DNA of 64,000 bases, taken from assembly GCF_028617075.1 (NCBI RefSeq), contig NZ_JAQKGV010000011.1, positions 1 to 64,000 of the forward strand, read 5' to 3'. How positions within the stretch are numbered: the first letter of the stretch is position 1; each line of letters opens with the position of its first letter. The DNA is from Rubrobacter calidifluminis (GTDB taxonomy: Bacteria > Actinomycetota > Rubrobacteria > Rubrobacterales > Rubrobacteraceae). A program made the position numbers and the translations under genes. The notes beneath the pieces are model-generated. The model searched no databases, was not told the DNA's origin, and worked only from the letters and a program-made list of their open reading frames with translations. Below, in pieces: positions 7,650-14,779 of the stretch.

Positions 7650-8240
7650 GTGACCGCTATCGTTCTTACGAAAGACTATCGGTTCCTTCTGGTCGAGAGA
7701 AGGTTTTGCGACGAGGAGGAGAGAAACCGGCACTACGCCGTTGAGATGCCGCGCACATGGAACGGTATCGTCTACGATATCGACGCGTACCGTCGCCTCG
7801 CGAAGAGTCGCAGCCTCGCGTTTGTGGACGAGACCACGAAGGGAAATGACGACCATCCGTTCTCCGGCCCCTACTCCGGGGAGCCGGAGACTTTCGATGT
7901 CGGGGGTTACCGGGTTATCTCCATACTCCTCCCCTGGGAGGCTCGTGTGGTGCTTCGCCAGTGGGAGCGTGGTGAGTCCCCGGATTGGGACTCTCTCACT
8001 CCAGAGTGCGTGGCCGCTGGTCACGGCCGGGAGAAAGAGAGAATGCTCCTCCGCTCCGCGTGGCATATTGACGAGGGGGGCGTAGCGCGGGAACGGCTGG
8101 ATATCCCTTGGCCGGACCAGGAGGCCGTACGGCAGACCGAGGCCGGACGGCTGGCGGTGAAGAGGCTTTGGAACTCCTGGGCCTCTGCGTATGCCGGCTA
8201 CGAGGAGTCCAGCGTACCTGGTACGCCTTTCTACGAGTAG
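7650..8240 (+). CDS. Phage protein of unknown function (196 aa)
   Basis: GTG 7650 follows ggaggaaga and gives MTAIVLTKDYRFLLVERRF, which would form an early beta strand. Aromatic and acidic residues are frequent, with many charged pairs and no membrane segments. It is the longest gene of the five-gene operon. The start suggests a compact enzyme or binding fold, but no catalytic motif could be placed. Confidence 0.65.
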   Translation: MTAIVLTKDYRFLLVERRFCDEEERNRHYAVEMPRTWNGIVYDIDAYRRLAKSRSLAFVDETTKGNDDHPFSGPYSGEPETFDVGGYRVISILLPWEARVVLRQWERGESPDWDSLTPECVAAGHGREKERMLLRSAWHIDEGGVARERLDIPWPDQEAVRQTEAGRLAVKRLWNSWASAYAGYEESSVPGTPFYE

Positions 8241-8251
8241 AGGAGGTTGGA

Positions 8252-8614
8252 ATGATAGTCCTTGAGACATATCCCGCCGGCGAGAAGTCCTACGACGGGG
8301 GGGAGTACGGTTTTTGGACCGAATACTCCCCGGAGAACGGACTCGTCCGGAGGAGGTTCCGCACCACGTCGGGCGGCTTCTTCTACTGCCCGACCTGCGG
8401 AGTCTTTGGGGGGGTGTGGGGCGGCTGCTCCACATACCACCCCGAAGAAGAGGAAGACGGCGCGCTCATATCCATCGAGCGCGCCGTGGAGGAGATATCC
8501 TCCGAGGTCGGAGGCCGGAAACCCCCGGAGGAGATCCGCTCTGACCTCCTCTCCGGGGATAGGAGGGTCTACTACTCCCTCTCCTACGAGAGGGAGTTGC
8601 AGTCCCGCGGCTAG
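8252..8614 (+). CDS. Phage protein of unknown function with a CPTCG motif (120 aa)
   Basis: ATG 8252 follows aggaggttgga. The protein is acidic and carries FFYCPTCGVFGGVWGGCSTYH in the middle, a possible metal-binding knuckle with a third cysteine and a histidine. It is the last gene of the rightward operon and is followed by a strong terminator. Function unknown. Confidence 0.65.
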   Translation: MIVLETYPAGEKSYDGGEYGFWTEYSPENGLVRRRFRTTSGGFFYCPTCGVFGGVWGGCSTYHPEEEEDGALISIERAVEEISSEVGGRKPPEEIRSDLLSGDRRVYYSLSYERELQSRG

Positions 8615-8634
8615 AGGAGGCTCTCCTGCCTCCG

Positions 8635-8666
8635 AGCCCCCGGCCATCCGGCCGGGGGCTTTGTCT
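8635..8666 (+). terminator. Rho-independent terminator of the five-gene operon
   Basis: An 11-bp perfect stem AGCCCCCGGCC (8635-8645) and GGCCGGGGGCT (8650-8660) with loop ATCC is followed by TTGTCTT. It ends the unknown operon just after 8614. Confidence 0.85.
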
Positions 8667-8671
8667 TGGTC

Positions 8672-8701
8672 TTGACCGAAAAGATTTAAGACGCCTAGAA
8701 T
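8672..8701 (+). promoter_or_regulatory. Promoter of the secreted-protein genes
   Basis: TTGACC (8672-8677), 18 bases, TAGAAT (8696-8701) lies directly after the terminator and 32 bases before the next start. It gives the secreted-protein genes their own transcription, as in a phage moron. Confidence 0.7.
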
Positions 8702-8733
8702 GATCTTGCAGGTAGGAGAAACCAAAGGGAGGG

Positions 8734-9198
8734 ATGCGTATGAGGAGAGTGGTCTATCTTTGCGCACTATGTGCGCTGCTTATGCTAGCGTTTGCGCCAG
8801 CAGCGTTAGCCCAGGCAGACAAAGATTGTTCGGACTTTGCCACACAGCCACAGGCGCAAGCCTACTTCACCTCGCACGGCGGCAGCGCCTCGAACAACTT
8901 TGACAATCTCGACGCCGACCATGACGGGATAGCATGTGAGAGCCTGCCGGGAGGCAGCGCGCCGGCAAGCTCCGCGCCTGCCAGCAGCACGCCTGCGTCG
9001 AGCGCGCCAGCCACGAGCACTCCTGCTTCCAGTGCTCCCGCTGCACAGCAGTATTCCACTCCGTCGACAGGGACCGAGATGGGCGCCGGCGGGAACCTGC
9101 CGCTGCCGAACACCGGCGGGCCGAGCCTGCTTCTGCCGCTCGGGACGGGCGTCCTTGCCGCCGGTGCTCTGCTCATGATCATCACCAGGCGCCGGTAG
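8734..9198 (+). CDS. Secreted, wall-anchored excalibur-domain protein
   Basis: A 154-residue protein with a signal peptide (MRRVVYLCALCALLMLAF, cut near ALAQA). An excalibur calcium-binding domain follows (DCSDFATQ...DADHDGIACESLP), then a linker rich in Pro, Ala and Ser in 'SSAPA' type repeats. It ends in LPNTG, a hydrophobic helix and RRR, the layout of a sortase substrate. ATG 8734 has ggaggg upstream. It would be displayed on the host wall by the lysogen, a lysogenic-conversion gene. It shares the excalibur domain with the next gene. Confidence 0.85.
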   Translation: MRMRRVVYLCALCALLMLAFAPAALAQADKDCSDFATQPQAQAYFTSHGGSASNNFDNLDADHDGIACESLPGGSAPASSAPASSTPASSAPATSTPASSAPAAQQYSTPSTGTEMGAGGNLPLPNTGGPSLLLPLGTGVLAAGALLMIITRRR

Positions 9199-9206
9199 AG
9201 TTCACA

Positions 9207-10166
9207 GTGAAGAAGCTCCTACCTGCACTGGTTGTCCTGCTCCTCGTGCTCTCCGGGTGCGGGGGGCAGGGCTCCGCCTCCAGCAGCACGTCCTCAAGCC
9301 CAGAGGCGCAGCAGGCCAAGATCGGCGGCAGGACGGGCGCGAAGCCAGCCAGGAACAACCATGTAGCGCACCACACGCCACCGGCAACACACCTGAAGAA
9401 AAAACCTGCCCCAGCCAGCAAGCCAAAAGCGAGCAGCAAGCCGGCGAGATCGGCAAGCACGCCCGTCTCCGCTGGCCTCGCTTCTCGTGGCACCGTGGTC
9501 ACCGTCACCCGCGTGGTGGACGGGGATACGATCTACGTCTCTCCTGCAGTGGACGGTCTGACCGACGTAAGGTTGATCGGAGTGGACACTCCAGAGACTC
9601 ATAAACCCGGAACGCCGGTACAACCGTATGGGCCACAGGCCGCGCAGTTTACTACTTCTCACCTCGCTGGTAGAAAGGTCGCACTTGAGACCGACGTCGA
9701 GAAGGTCGATCCGTACGACAGGCTCCTCGCCTACGTATGGACCTCGCCGAACACGATGTTCAACGAGGTTCTGCTAAAAGAGGGATACGCGCAACTCGCC
9801 ACCTTCCCGCCCAACGTGAAGTACGTGGAGCGGTTCAGGGAAGATCAGGCCGAAGCGCGGGCGGCAGGGCGCGGGCTCTGGGGACTTCCACCTAGCCAGC
9901 TCTGTCAGGAAACCGACAGAGGAAACGGGATAGGCGGCGGCTGTTCTACCACGCCGGCGTCTAGCTCACCAGTATCCAGCGCACCCGTAAGCCCTGCTCC
10001 AGCTCCCAGTCCGCCGTCAAGCGGTGCTGCGCCTCCGACCGGTAAGAGCGACTACGACTGCTCAGACTTTCAGACGCAGGCCGAAGCTCAACGCTATCTC
10101 TTGCCCGGAGATCCTTACCACCTCGATGCCGACGGGGACGGCATAGCGTGCGACTCGCTGCCTTAG
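9207..10166 (+). CDS. Secreted nuclease lipoprotein (SNase domain plus excalibur domain)
   Basis: The 319-residue protein opens with a lipoprotein signal (LLLVLSGCGG), so it should be lipidated at the cell surface. After a Lys/Pro/Ala linker comes a thermonuclease domain: VTRVVDGDTIYV, DVRLIGVDTPET, VDPYDRLLAYVW and AAGRGLWG hold the family's calcium and catalytic positions. A Ser/Pro/Ala linker leads to a C-terminal excalibur domain (DYDCSDFQTQAEA). It should degrade extracellular DNA or RNA using calcium. It begins 8 bases after the wall-anchored excalibur gene and probably shares its promoter. Confidence 0.9.
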   Translation: MKKLLPALVVLLLVLSGCGGQGSASSSTSSSPEAQQAKIGGRTGAKPARNNHVAHHTPPATHLKKKPAPASKPKASSKPARSASTPVSAGLASRGTVVTVTRVVDGDTIYVSPAVDGLTDVRLIGVDTPETHKPGTPVQPYGPQAAQFTTSHLAGRKVALETDVEKVDPYDRLLAYVWTSPNTMFNEVLLKEGYAQLATFPPNVKYVERFREDQAEARAAGRGLWGLPPSQLCQETDRGNGIGGGCSTTPASSSPVSSAPVSPAPAPSPPSSGAAPPTGKSDYDCSDFQTQAEAQRYLLPGDPYHLDADGDGIACDSLP

Positions 10167-10213
10167 CAGAAGGTTTCCTCTGGGGACCTCAAGGAAATCC
10201 ACCATACCGTCCC

Positions 10214-10242
10214 TTGCATTTACTCACGATATGGTGTATATT
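10214..10242 (+). promoter_or_regulatory. Promoter giving a leaderless transcript
   Basis: TTGCAT (10214-10219), 17 bases, TATATT (10237-10242). The expected start of transcription, about 7 bases on, falls on the ATG at 10249, and no ribosome site is present. The following gene is therefore probably translated from a leaderless mRNA, as is common in actinobacteria. Confidence 0.7.
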
Positions 10243-10248
10243 ACGGTC

Positions 10249-10542
10249 ATGGCGGAGAAGGCCGGCATAGTCCAGAGGCTTAAAGAGAGGTTCGGGCTTA
10301 CCCCCTATTTCGAGGACAACGTGGTAAACAACCCCGCCCGCGAGCACCTGCTTCCCTACGTCGAAGCCGCGATAGACGAGGCGGAGGCGAGGGAGGTTCA
10401 GGAAGATAGCAAGGTCCGCCACTTCTGGTATGTGGAGGAGCTTGGGTACCACATCCGGGTAATCACCACCGGAGAGGGAAGGCTCTTCAACGCCCACGAG
10501 GACAGTAACTACACCCGCAAACAGAGGAGGCGAAAGCAGTGA
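10249..10542 (+). CDS. Small protein of a possible toxin-antitoxin pair (97 aa)
   Basis: ATG 10249 is preferred over the ATG at 10231, which lies inside the promoter. The product (MAEKAGIVQRLKERFG...) has a helical first half and ends with strands and a basic tail (GYHIRVITTGEGRLFNA..NYTRKQRRRKQ), a shape seen in small RelE/DUF4258-like toxins. It overlaps the DUF2283 gene by four bases. Pairing of DUF2283 with small basic proteins is known in toxin-antitoxin loci, so this is the likely toxin; the family is not certain. Confidence 0.6.
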   Translation: MAEKAGIVQRLKERFGLTPYFEDNVVNNPAREHLLPYVEAAIDEAEAREVQEDSKVRHFWYVEELGYHIRVITTGEGRLFNAHEDSNYTRKQRRRKQ

Positions 10543-10799
10543 GGCTCAGATACTACCCTGAGACAGATTCGCTCTACGTGGACCTGAGGCCAAGAGAGGA
10601 GCAGTCTTACCGGCAAGGAGAGCACGGCTCGCAGGTGGTCGTCTCCGACGAGATGGTCGTGGACCTCGACGCCGACGGAAAGCCTGTGGGCATAGACATC
10701 CACAGTTTCGCCTCCAGGATCGTAGACCTCTCCCGGCTCGAGCTCGACGGCGTATCCCTCGGCAGATTCACGGCCGGGCTCGCGAAGGCAGGAGCCTGA
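10539..10799 (+). CDS. DUF2283 family protein (86 aa), possible antitoxin
   Basis: The start LRYYPETDSLYVDLRP and the core VVSDEMVVDLDADGKPVGIDI are the hallmarks of DUF2283. These small beta proteins are often encoded next to a toxin-like partner. It overlaps the gene before it (ATGA-type junction GTGA) and is followed within two bases by a helix-turn-helix gene, so the three form one operon. The pair may stabilise the prophage or act in defence. Confidence 0.75.
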   Translation: MRLRYYPETDSLYVDLRPREEQSYRQGEHGSQVVVSDEMVVDLDADGKPVGIDIHSFASRIVDLSRLELDGVSLGRFTAGLAKAGA

Positions 10800-10800
10800 T

Positions 10801-11010
10801 TTGTCGCTCGAAGGTTACGAGACATCCGCCCAGGCAGCCGAGAGGTACGGCATCGACCAGAGCCAGGTGCGCCGCTACTGCGAGGCCGGGCGCATCCCCG
10901 GTGCAGTCAAGGTCGCCAACCGCTGGCTCATTCCCAGGGATGCCTGGCCGGAGCAAACCGGCTTCGGCCGCCCCCCCGAATGGACCAAAAAAGTTTCGGC
11001 GAGTTCTTAA
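10801..11010 (+). CDS. Excisionase-type helix-turn-helix protein (69 aa)
   Basis: TTG 10801 follows the DUF2283 stop by one base. The sequence TSAQAAERYGIDQSQVRRYCEAGRIPGAVKVANRWLIP is the HTH_17 (excisionase/MerR-like) fold: helix-turn-helix and a short wing ending in the usual WLIPRDAW. It could regulate the toxin-antitoxin-like operon, or it could be the recombination directionality factor for the serine integrase. The sequence does not decide between these. Confidence 0.75.
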   Translation: MSLEGYETSAQAAERYGIDQSQVRRYCEAGRIPGAVKVANRWLIPRDAWPEQTGFGRPPEWTKKVSASS

Positions 11011-11045
11011 AGCCTCCTGAAGAAAGCAAGGCCCTCCGGGGAGGT

Positions 11046-11080
11046 GGCCCCCAGTGCCAAACTGGGGGCCTAATCTTTTT
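11046..11080. terminator. Terminator between convergent transcripts
   Basis: A perfect 10-bp stem GGCCCCCAGT (11046-11055) and ACTGGGGGCC (11061-11070), loop GCCAA, then TAATCTTTTT. It ends the rightward DUF2283 operon. The leftward late operon ends at the same place, because the stop of the last lysis gene lies at 11070. Confidence 0.85.
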
Positions 11081-11324
11081 GCCCGGATTGCCGGCCTTTT
11101 CTAGTCGGCGTGACAAACTGCCGGGAGGCGAAACCTAAAATCAGGATTATCAGGGAGTCCAGGACGCTCTTCACCTGGTCTCCCTGATTAGAGCTCAGGT
11201 AACCGAGCGTCACCACCAGGTTGATTATCGCCGCCACGAGCGAAGTCAACACAACCGGCTCGTTCTTAATCCTCTCCAGTATTCTCCCGGAAGGACTGCG
11301 TACTTCTCCTTCCTGGTGCGGCAT
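11070..11324 (-). CDS. Small membrane protein, probable holin
   Basis: An 84-residue protein with two hydrophobic segments (PVVLTSLVAAIINLVVTLGYL and VLDSLIILILGFASRQF) joined by a short polar turn, and a charged tail (RKGRQSGQKD). It is the last gene of the leftward lysis cassette and overlaps the gene before it (ATGA). Size, topology and neighbours fit a class II-type holin that would release the amidase at 11497-12360. No family name was recognised. Confidence 0.65.
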   Translation of the reverse strand: MPHQEGEVRSPSGRILERIKNEPVVLTSLVAAIINLVVTLGYLSSNQGDQVKSVLDSLIILILGFASRQFVTPTRKGRQSGQKD

Positions 11325-11497
11325 CAGTTCTCCTCCCTCTCGTCCAGGAGCTGGTACTCGCAGGCATTGAGCGGCAGGTACGAGCCGCAGCAGACCTCCG
11401 GCACGCCGTCTCTGGCCAAGACCACCTCGACGACCTCCCCTGCTCCGAACCTCTCCCCCGAGAGCGAACGGACCTCGGCGAGGAGCACGGCGCGCAC
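11324..11497 (-). CDS. Small phage protein between endolysin and holin (57 aa)
   Basis: GTG 11497 shares its base with the endolysin stop (TAGTG), and its stop overlaps the next ATG (ATGA), so all three genes are translationally coupled. The product begins MRAVLLAEVRSLSGERFGAG and contains two adjacent cysteines (EVCCGSYLPLNACEY). It has no membrane segment. Its function in lysis, if any, is unknown. The coupling at both ends is the main evidence that it is a gene. Confidence 0.65.
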   Translation of the reverse strand: MRAVLLAEVRSLSGERFGAGEVVEVVLARDGVPEVCCGSYLPLNACEYQLLDEREEN

Positions 11498-12360
11498 TAG
11501 CTCCTCCTCACAAACGCCTCAAAACCGGCCTTCTTGAGGTGCGCGGCGAGCTCTTCTGCGTTCTTGCGCTCGGAGAACGCACCGCACTGCACGCGCCAGA
11601 AGCCGCTCTTTACGACGTAGGTGTCGAATCCGGCCTTCTTCAGACGCGAGGCGAGAGTATCCGCATTGCTCTTCTGGTTGAACGCTCCGACCTGCACGCG
11701 CCAGAGTCCTTTTTGCGGGGCGGGCCTCACTCCACCACCGGAGAGGTACTTCTTCACCAGAGAGAGGTAGCGCTCCCAGTCCCAGTACGGCCCCGGGTCG
11801 TGGTGGCCTCCTCCGGCCGCACCGAGGTCAGAGTGTGCGCAGATACCGTGAGAGGTCGAGCGTACCGGCGGTATGCCGTGCCGGTGGCAGATACCGGCCG
11901 CTATCTTCGCCGAAGTCTCGTACATCTCCTCGGTGTAGTAGCGGCCAGTGGAGGCGTATCCCTCGTGCTCGATGGACACCGTAAAACCATTATCGTAAGC
12001 GACCGCCCAGCAAGCATACTGCTCTCCGACCATCTGGCAGTTCTCCCCGTGTGAACCGACAGCATAGTGAGAAGAAACTTGAGAGGATGGGTTACGCAGC
12101 CAGGAAACTCCGGCCTGGTAACTCGACTCCATGTCGTGAACGACTATTACTCGAATCCTCGAATCTCCATAGGCGGAGCGAGAGGAGTAGTTTGGGCTGG
12201 CCAGATACTCACTCGCGTAATAATCGGGGGGCTCGAGGGCAGCAATCTCAGCCTTGATCGCCTCCACGGCCTCTCTGATCTCCCGCTCTGGCGTAACCAG
12301 CCTCTGCACGCCTCCGCTTTGATCATGGGCCAGACAACCGCCAGGGTGCTGTTCGGTCAT
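11497..12360 (-). CDS. Endolysin: N-acetylmuramoyl-L-alanine amidase with two SPOR domains
   Basis: A 287-residue endolysin that should cut the bond between muramic acid and the stem peptide. It carries an amidase_2 domain from about residue 65 to 205: [32 protein letters not shown] and [17 protein letters not shown] supply the zinc histidines. Two SPOR repeats then bind peptidoglycan ([20 protein letters not shown] and [20 protein letters not shown]). The first 35 residues ([19 protein letters not shown]) match a separate 34-residue peptide at 13093-13197. No signal peptide is seen, so a holin is needed. Confidence 0.93.
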   Translation of the reverse strand: MTEQHPGGCLAHDQSGGVQRLVTPEREIREAVEAIKAEIAALEPPDYYASEYLASPNYSSRSAYGDSRIRVIVVHDMESSYQAGVSWLRNPSSQVSSHYAVGSHGENCQMVGEQYACWAVAYDNGFTVSIEHEGYASTGRYYTEEMYETSAKIAAGICHRHGIPPVRSTSHGICAHSDLGAAGGGHHDPGPYWDWERYLSLVKKYLSGGGVRPAPQKGLWRVQVGAFNQKSNADTLASRLKKAGFDTYVVKSGFWRVQCGAFSERKNAEELAAHLKKAGFEAFVRRS

Positions 12361-12404
12361 GGCATCTCCTTTCTCTTTTAGGGTTTTAGGTATTACTATG
12401 CGGG

Positions 12405-12415
12405 CTTGGTATAAT
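12405..12415 (+). promoter_or_regulatory. Extended -10 promoter for the HNH gene
   Basis: TG-G-TATAAT (12407-12415) is a perfect extended -10 box reading rightward, against the direction of the late genes. No good -35 box is present, as is usual for extended -10 promoters. A start near 12422 would leave a leader of about 65 bases with GGAGG before the GTG at 12488. Confidence 0.6.
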
Positions 12416-12487
12416 TTAAGGAGTTATGCAAAGAGGCCCCGGCGCTGCGGGAACAGCCCGGGGCGTGGCCCACAGGAGGTTGGTCCC

Positions 12488-13096
12488 GTGGACAGCCAGA
12501 AGTTTAAGCGTTGCTCGCGCTGCCGCCAAATCAAGCCTCTTTCCGAGTTCTGCAAAAACCGTAGCCGTAAGGACGGATATCACCACCGGTGCAAGGCTTG
12601 CCACAAGCTCGATTACGACGAAGCCCTGGCCAAGCGAAGAGCCAGGCGTCCTCCTAAACCACCCAAACCCGCCAAACAACTAAAGCTAGACTTGAGAACC
12701 GGCAGCCAGCGCCGCCGCAAACCCCGGGTGGTGCTTCTCTGCGAGCATTGCGGCGTAGCGTTCGAGGTGCTACCACACCTTGCGAAACATAGGCGGTTTT
12801 GCTCTCAAGAATGCTCCAATCGGTTCAACCGGGGGCAGAATAGCGCCCGATACAAGGGCGGCTCCATAGACGGCAGCGGCTACCGATTGCTGTGCGTTGA
12901 TGGCAAACGGGTTAGGGAGCACCGGGTTGTTATGGAGCAGCATCTCGGACGCCCCTTACATCCCAACGAGCACGTACATCATATCAACGGCAACAAGCTC
13001 GACAATAGGATCGAGAACCTACGCCTTGTATCCCCCAGCGAGCATAGCGGGCTGCATCGCCACAAGCGAAATAACAAAGGGCAGTTTTTGAACTAG
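12488..13096 (+). CDS. HNH homing-type endonuclease
   Basis: About 202 residues from GTG 12488, behind caggaggttggt. Zinc knuckles come first ([38 protein letters not shown]), then the HNH core with [34 protein letters not shown] and a C-terminal NUMOD-like basic tail. It lies on the opposite strand to all neighbouring late genes and has its own promoter, so it is probably a selfish insertion. It sits between two related N-terminal modules (see 13093-13197). Confidence 0.9.
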   Translation: MDSQKFKRCSRCRQIKPLSEFCKNRSRKDGYHHRCKACHKLDYDEALAKRRARRPPKPPKPAKQLKLDLRTGSQRRRKPRVVLLCEHCGVAFEVLPHLAKHRRFCSQECSNRFNRGQNSARYKGGSIDGSGYRLLCVDGKRVREHRVVMEQHLGRPLHPNEHVHHINGNKLDNRIENLRLVSPSEHSGLHRHKRNNKGQFLN

Positions 13097-13197
13097 AGGT
13101 CGGTTTGCACGGCGGCCCAGATCTCATGCGCCGGGGCGGCGAGCCTTTCGGCGCCACCAGATTGGTCTTCGTGCATGCATCCTTTATGTTCAGGCAT
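13093..13197 (-). CDS. 34-residue peptide related to the endolysin N-terminus
   Basis: ATG 13197 has a full ribosome site (aaaaggaggtaggca). The peptide runs [20 protein letters not shown] to [10 protein letters not shown]. It aligns with the first 35 residues of the endolysin (shared GC, DQSGG, RL, P, EI, AV). Its stop overlaps the end of the HNH gene on the other strand. It is either a functional small peptide or the remnant of a gene split when the HNH gene arrived. It follows the protease gene by three bases in the lysis cassette. Confidence 0.6.
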   Translation of the reverse strand: MPEHKGCMHEDQSGGAERLAAPAHEIWAAVQTDL

Positions 13198-13200
13198 TGC

Positions 13201-13893
13201 CTACCTCCTTTTCTCGACTGCCGTACAGACAACAGCTCCAGGGACGTTTAGGAGCGTCTCGAAGTCTTTTGCCGTAAACCTCCCTCCACCGTCATTTCCC
13301 CAATCTCTCCCCCACGAGTTGCGGAAGTAGAACCAGTCGTCCTCCTTCCCGCCGTGCCAATAGACGGCCAGTACTGCCACGCAGTGCCAGCCACGTACAC
13401 CGGAGCGCGTATCTACAGGCGTGTAGCCGTACTCTCCCTCTGGGGTATCCATCGAGTGAAACCACGGCACTCCTATCACCACGGGACCGTGGTTTAAGAG
13501 CCAGAGCGCGCTCTCCTCCGCATCCTTCGCGAAGGCGTAGGAGGAGATATGCCCCCACATCTTCATCACCTTCGCCCCCGAGCGTACGTCGGTCCCTTCC
13601 TGCCCGCTCCTCCAGTCGCCGGGGAACTGGTCTATCTCGGTTGCCTTCTCGTATATCTTCCTCGCGTAGGACTCACCGGCCGTGTGCGGGAAGGGCTCTG
13701 CGTCATACCAGTGGCAAAAACCGTTCCCCACGCAAGAGCCTTCGGCCCGCTGGTCGAGCCTCACCTCGCACCGCCAGTGCCTCTCGCCGGAAGTCCTCTC
13801 CAGCTCCTGAGGAGCCGCGAGGTAGTCCTTTAGCAGGAAGTCGCGATGGTCTGCGAGCGTTGGCCTCGCGTCGAGTTTCGGCATATTCTCCAC
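13201..13893 (-). CDS. Papain-like (C1) cysteine protease
   Basis: A 230-residue protein with the C1 peptidase triad: Cys54 in DQRAEGSCVGNGF, the histidine in GWHCVAVLAVYW and the asparagine in FRNSWGRDWG. The spacing matches the mature papain fold, with a short N-terminal extension and no signal peptide. GTG 13893 follows agagaggagat. In the lysis region it could cut peptide cross-links of the wall, or process virion or host proteins; the sequence does not show which. Papain-like proteases are uncommon in phage lysis cassettes. Confidence 0.85.
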   Translation of the reverse strand: MENMPKLDARPTLADHRDFLLKDYLAAPQELERTSGERHWRCEVRLDQRAEGSCVGNGFCHWYDAEPFPHTAGESYARKIYEKATEIDQFPGDWRSGQEGTDVRSGAKVMKMWGHISSYAFAKDAEESALWLLNHGPVVIGVPWFHSMDTPEGEYGYTPVDTRSGVRGWHCVAVLAVYWHGGKEDDWFYFRNSWGRDWGNDGGGRFTAKDFETLLNVPGAVVCTAVEKRR

Positions 13894-14143
13894 GGATATC
13901 TCCTCTCTTGGTTTCTAGGACGCCTCCCGGGCGGGGACTCTCGGGAGGCCCAGTGCGCTCCGGGCAGTCGAGCCCCGCGAGCCTCGCGCGCCACAGCACC
14001 ATGACGTTGTCCGCGAGAGTCGCCCGGACGTAGAGGGTGTCGCCGTCTACGACCGGTCCTCTCTTCCCGGACGGGCTCTTTGACGGCTCGGCGTAGAAGA
14101 TGTTGTTGGGCTTCGGGGGCGCCGGTCCTGCAACCTCAGTCAT
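13703..14143 (-). pseudogene. Truncated thermonuclease-like fragment
   Basis: The frame starts at ATG 14143 and reads GPVVDGDTLYVRATLADNV then LWRARLAGLDCPER, the first strands of an SNase domain (VDGDT and RLxGxDxPE). After about residue 70 it loses all similarity and overlaps the protease gene for 190 bases, so the remaining nuclease core is absent. A complete relative is carried at 9207-10166. It is best read as a decayed nuclease gene, though a short stand-alone protein cannot be excluded. Confidence 0.5.
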
Positions 14144-14606
14144 GTCTTCTCCTCCACGGATAAGGCCATATCTGGTATGAGAGGCACCCCAGGTAGTAGC
14201 CGACGGCGAAGACTACGGCAGAGACGAGGTTTACGAACATGGCGGAGCCTACGAACGCATAGGCAAGCGCCTGGTAGAGGTCCGGGACGAGGTGGAAACC
14301 GTATATGCTCCTCAGTGTCACGAGCGCCACGATTGCCCAGAAGGTGACGGCAAGGCCGAGCTTGGAGTAGGTGAAGGCCACGAGCCACACCGACGCCTTC
14401 CCTTCCTCCCCGCGGCGGATGAGGAGGAGGTGGCCAATTCCGAGCACGCTCTCTGAGATGGCGAAGAGCGTGTAGATGAAAAGTGCCTCTGCTAAGTCGT
14501 AGTCGATGTAGGAGAGGAGGAAGAAGAGCACGAAGGCGAGGGGAGTGAGGACGAAGAGAAGAAGCGGGAGCCGGCGCGCTATCCTCGATGCAATGATTCG
14601 CCTCAT
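14136..14606 (-). CDS. Four-helix membrane protein of unknown function
   Basis: A 156-residue protein with four hydrophobic segments: LLLFVLTPLAFVLFFLLSYI, ALFIYTLFAISESVLGIGHL, LGLAVTFWAIVALVTL and FVNLVSAVVFAVGYYLG. The ends are basic (MRRIIASRIARR and PYPWRRRHD). It overlaps the small gene before it (ATGA). In the phage late region it may assist lysis or alter the host membrane. No family was recognised. Confidence 0.65.
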   Translation of the reverse strand: MRRIIASRIARRLPLLLFVLTPLAFVLFFLLSYIDYDLAEALFIYTLFAISESVLGIGHLLLIRRGEEGKASVWLVAFTYSKLGLAVTFWAIVALVTLRSIYGFHLVPDLYQALAYAFVGSAMFVNLVSAVVFAVGYYLGCLSYQIWPYPWRRRHD

Positions 14607-14779
14607 CTCCTCCTCCCCCGGATGTTCATCGCCTCATCGAAGTCCCTAGCCGCAAGAGCACGCCTTCTCTCGCGCTCTTCTATCCTTCTTCTCTGGGCCC
14701 ACACCTTCCTCTCCTGCTCTTCGCGGTCTGTGCCGTACACCTTGGCCATGAGGTCTTCGAGCACCTTCCTAGCTTTCAT
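14603..14779 (-). CDS. Small basic helical protein (58 aa)
   Basis: ATG 14779 to TGA 14603. The product is almost entirely charged helix (MKARKVLEDLMAKVYGTDR, then EERERRRALAARDFDEAMN). It overlaps both neighbours by a few bases, indicating translational coupling. Nothing in it identifies a function. Confidence 0.55.
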   Translation of the reverse strand: MKARKVLEDLMAKVYGTDREEQERKVWAQRRRIEERERRRALAARDFDEAMNIRGRRR

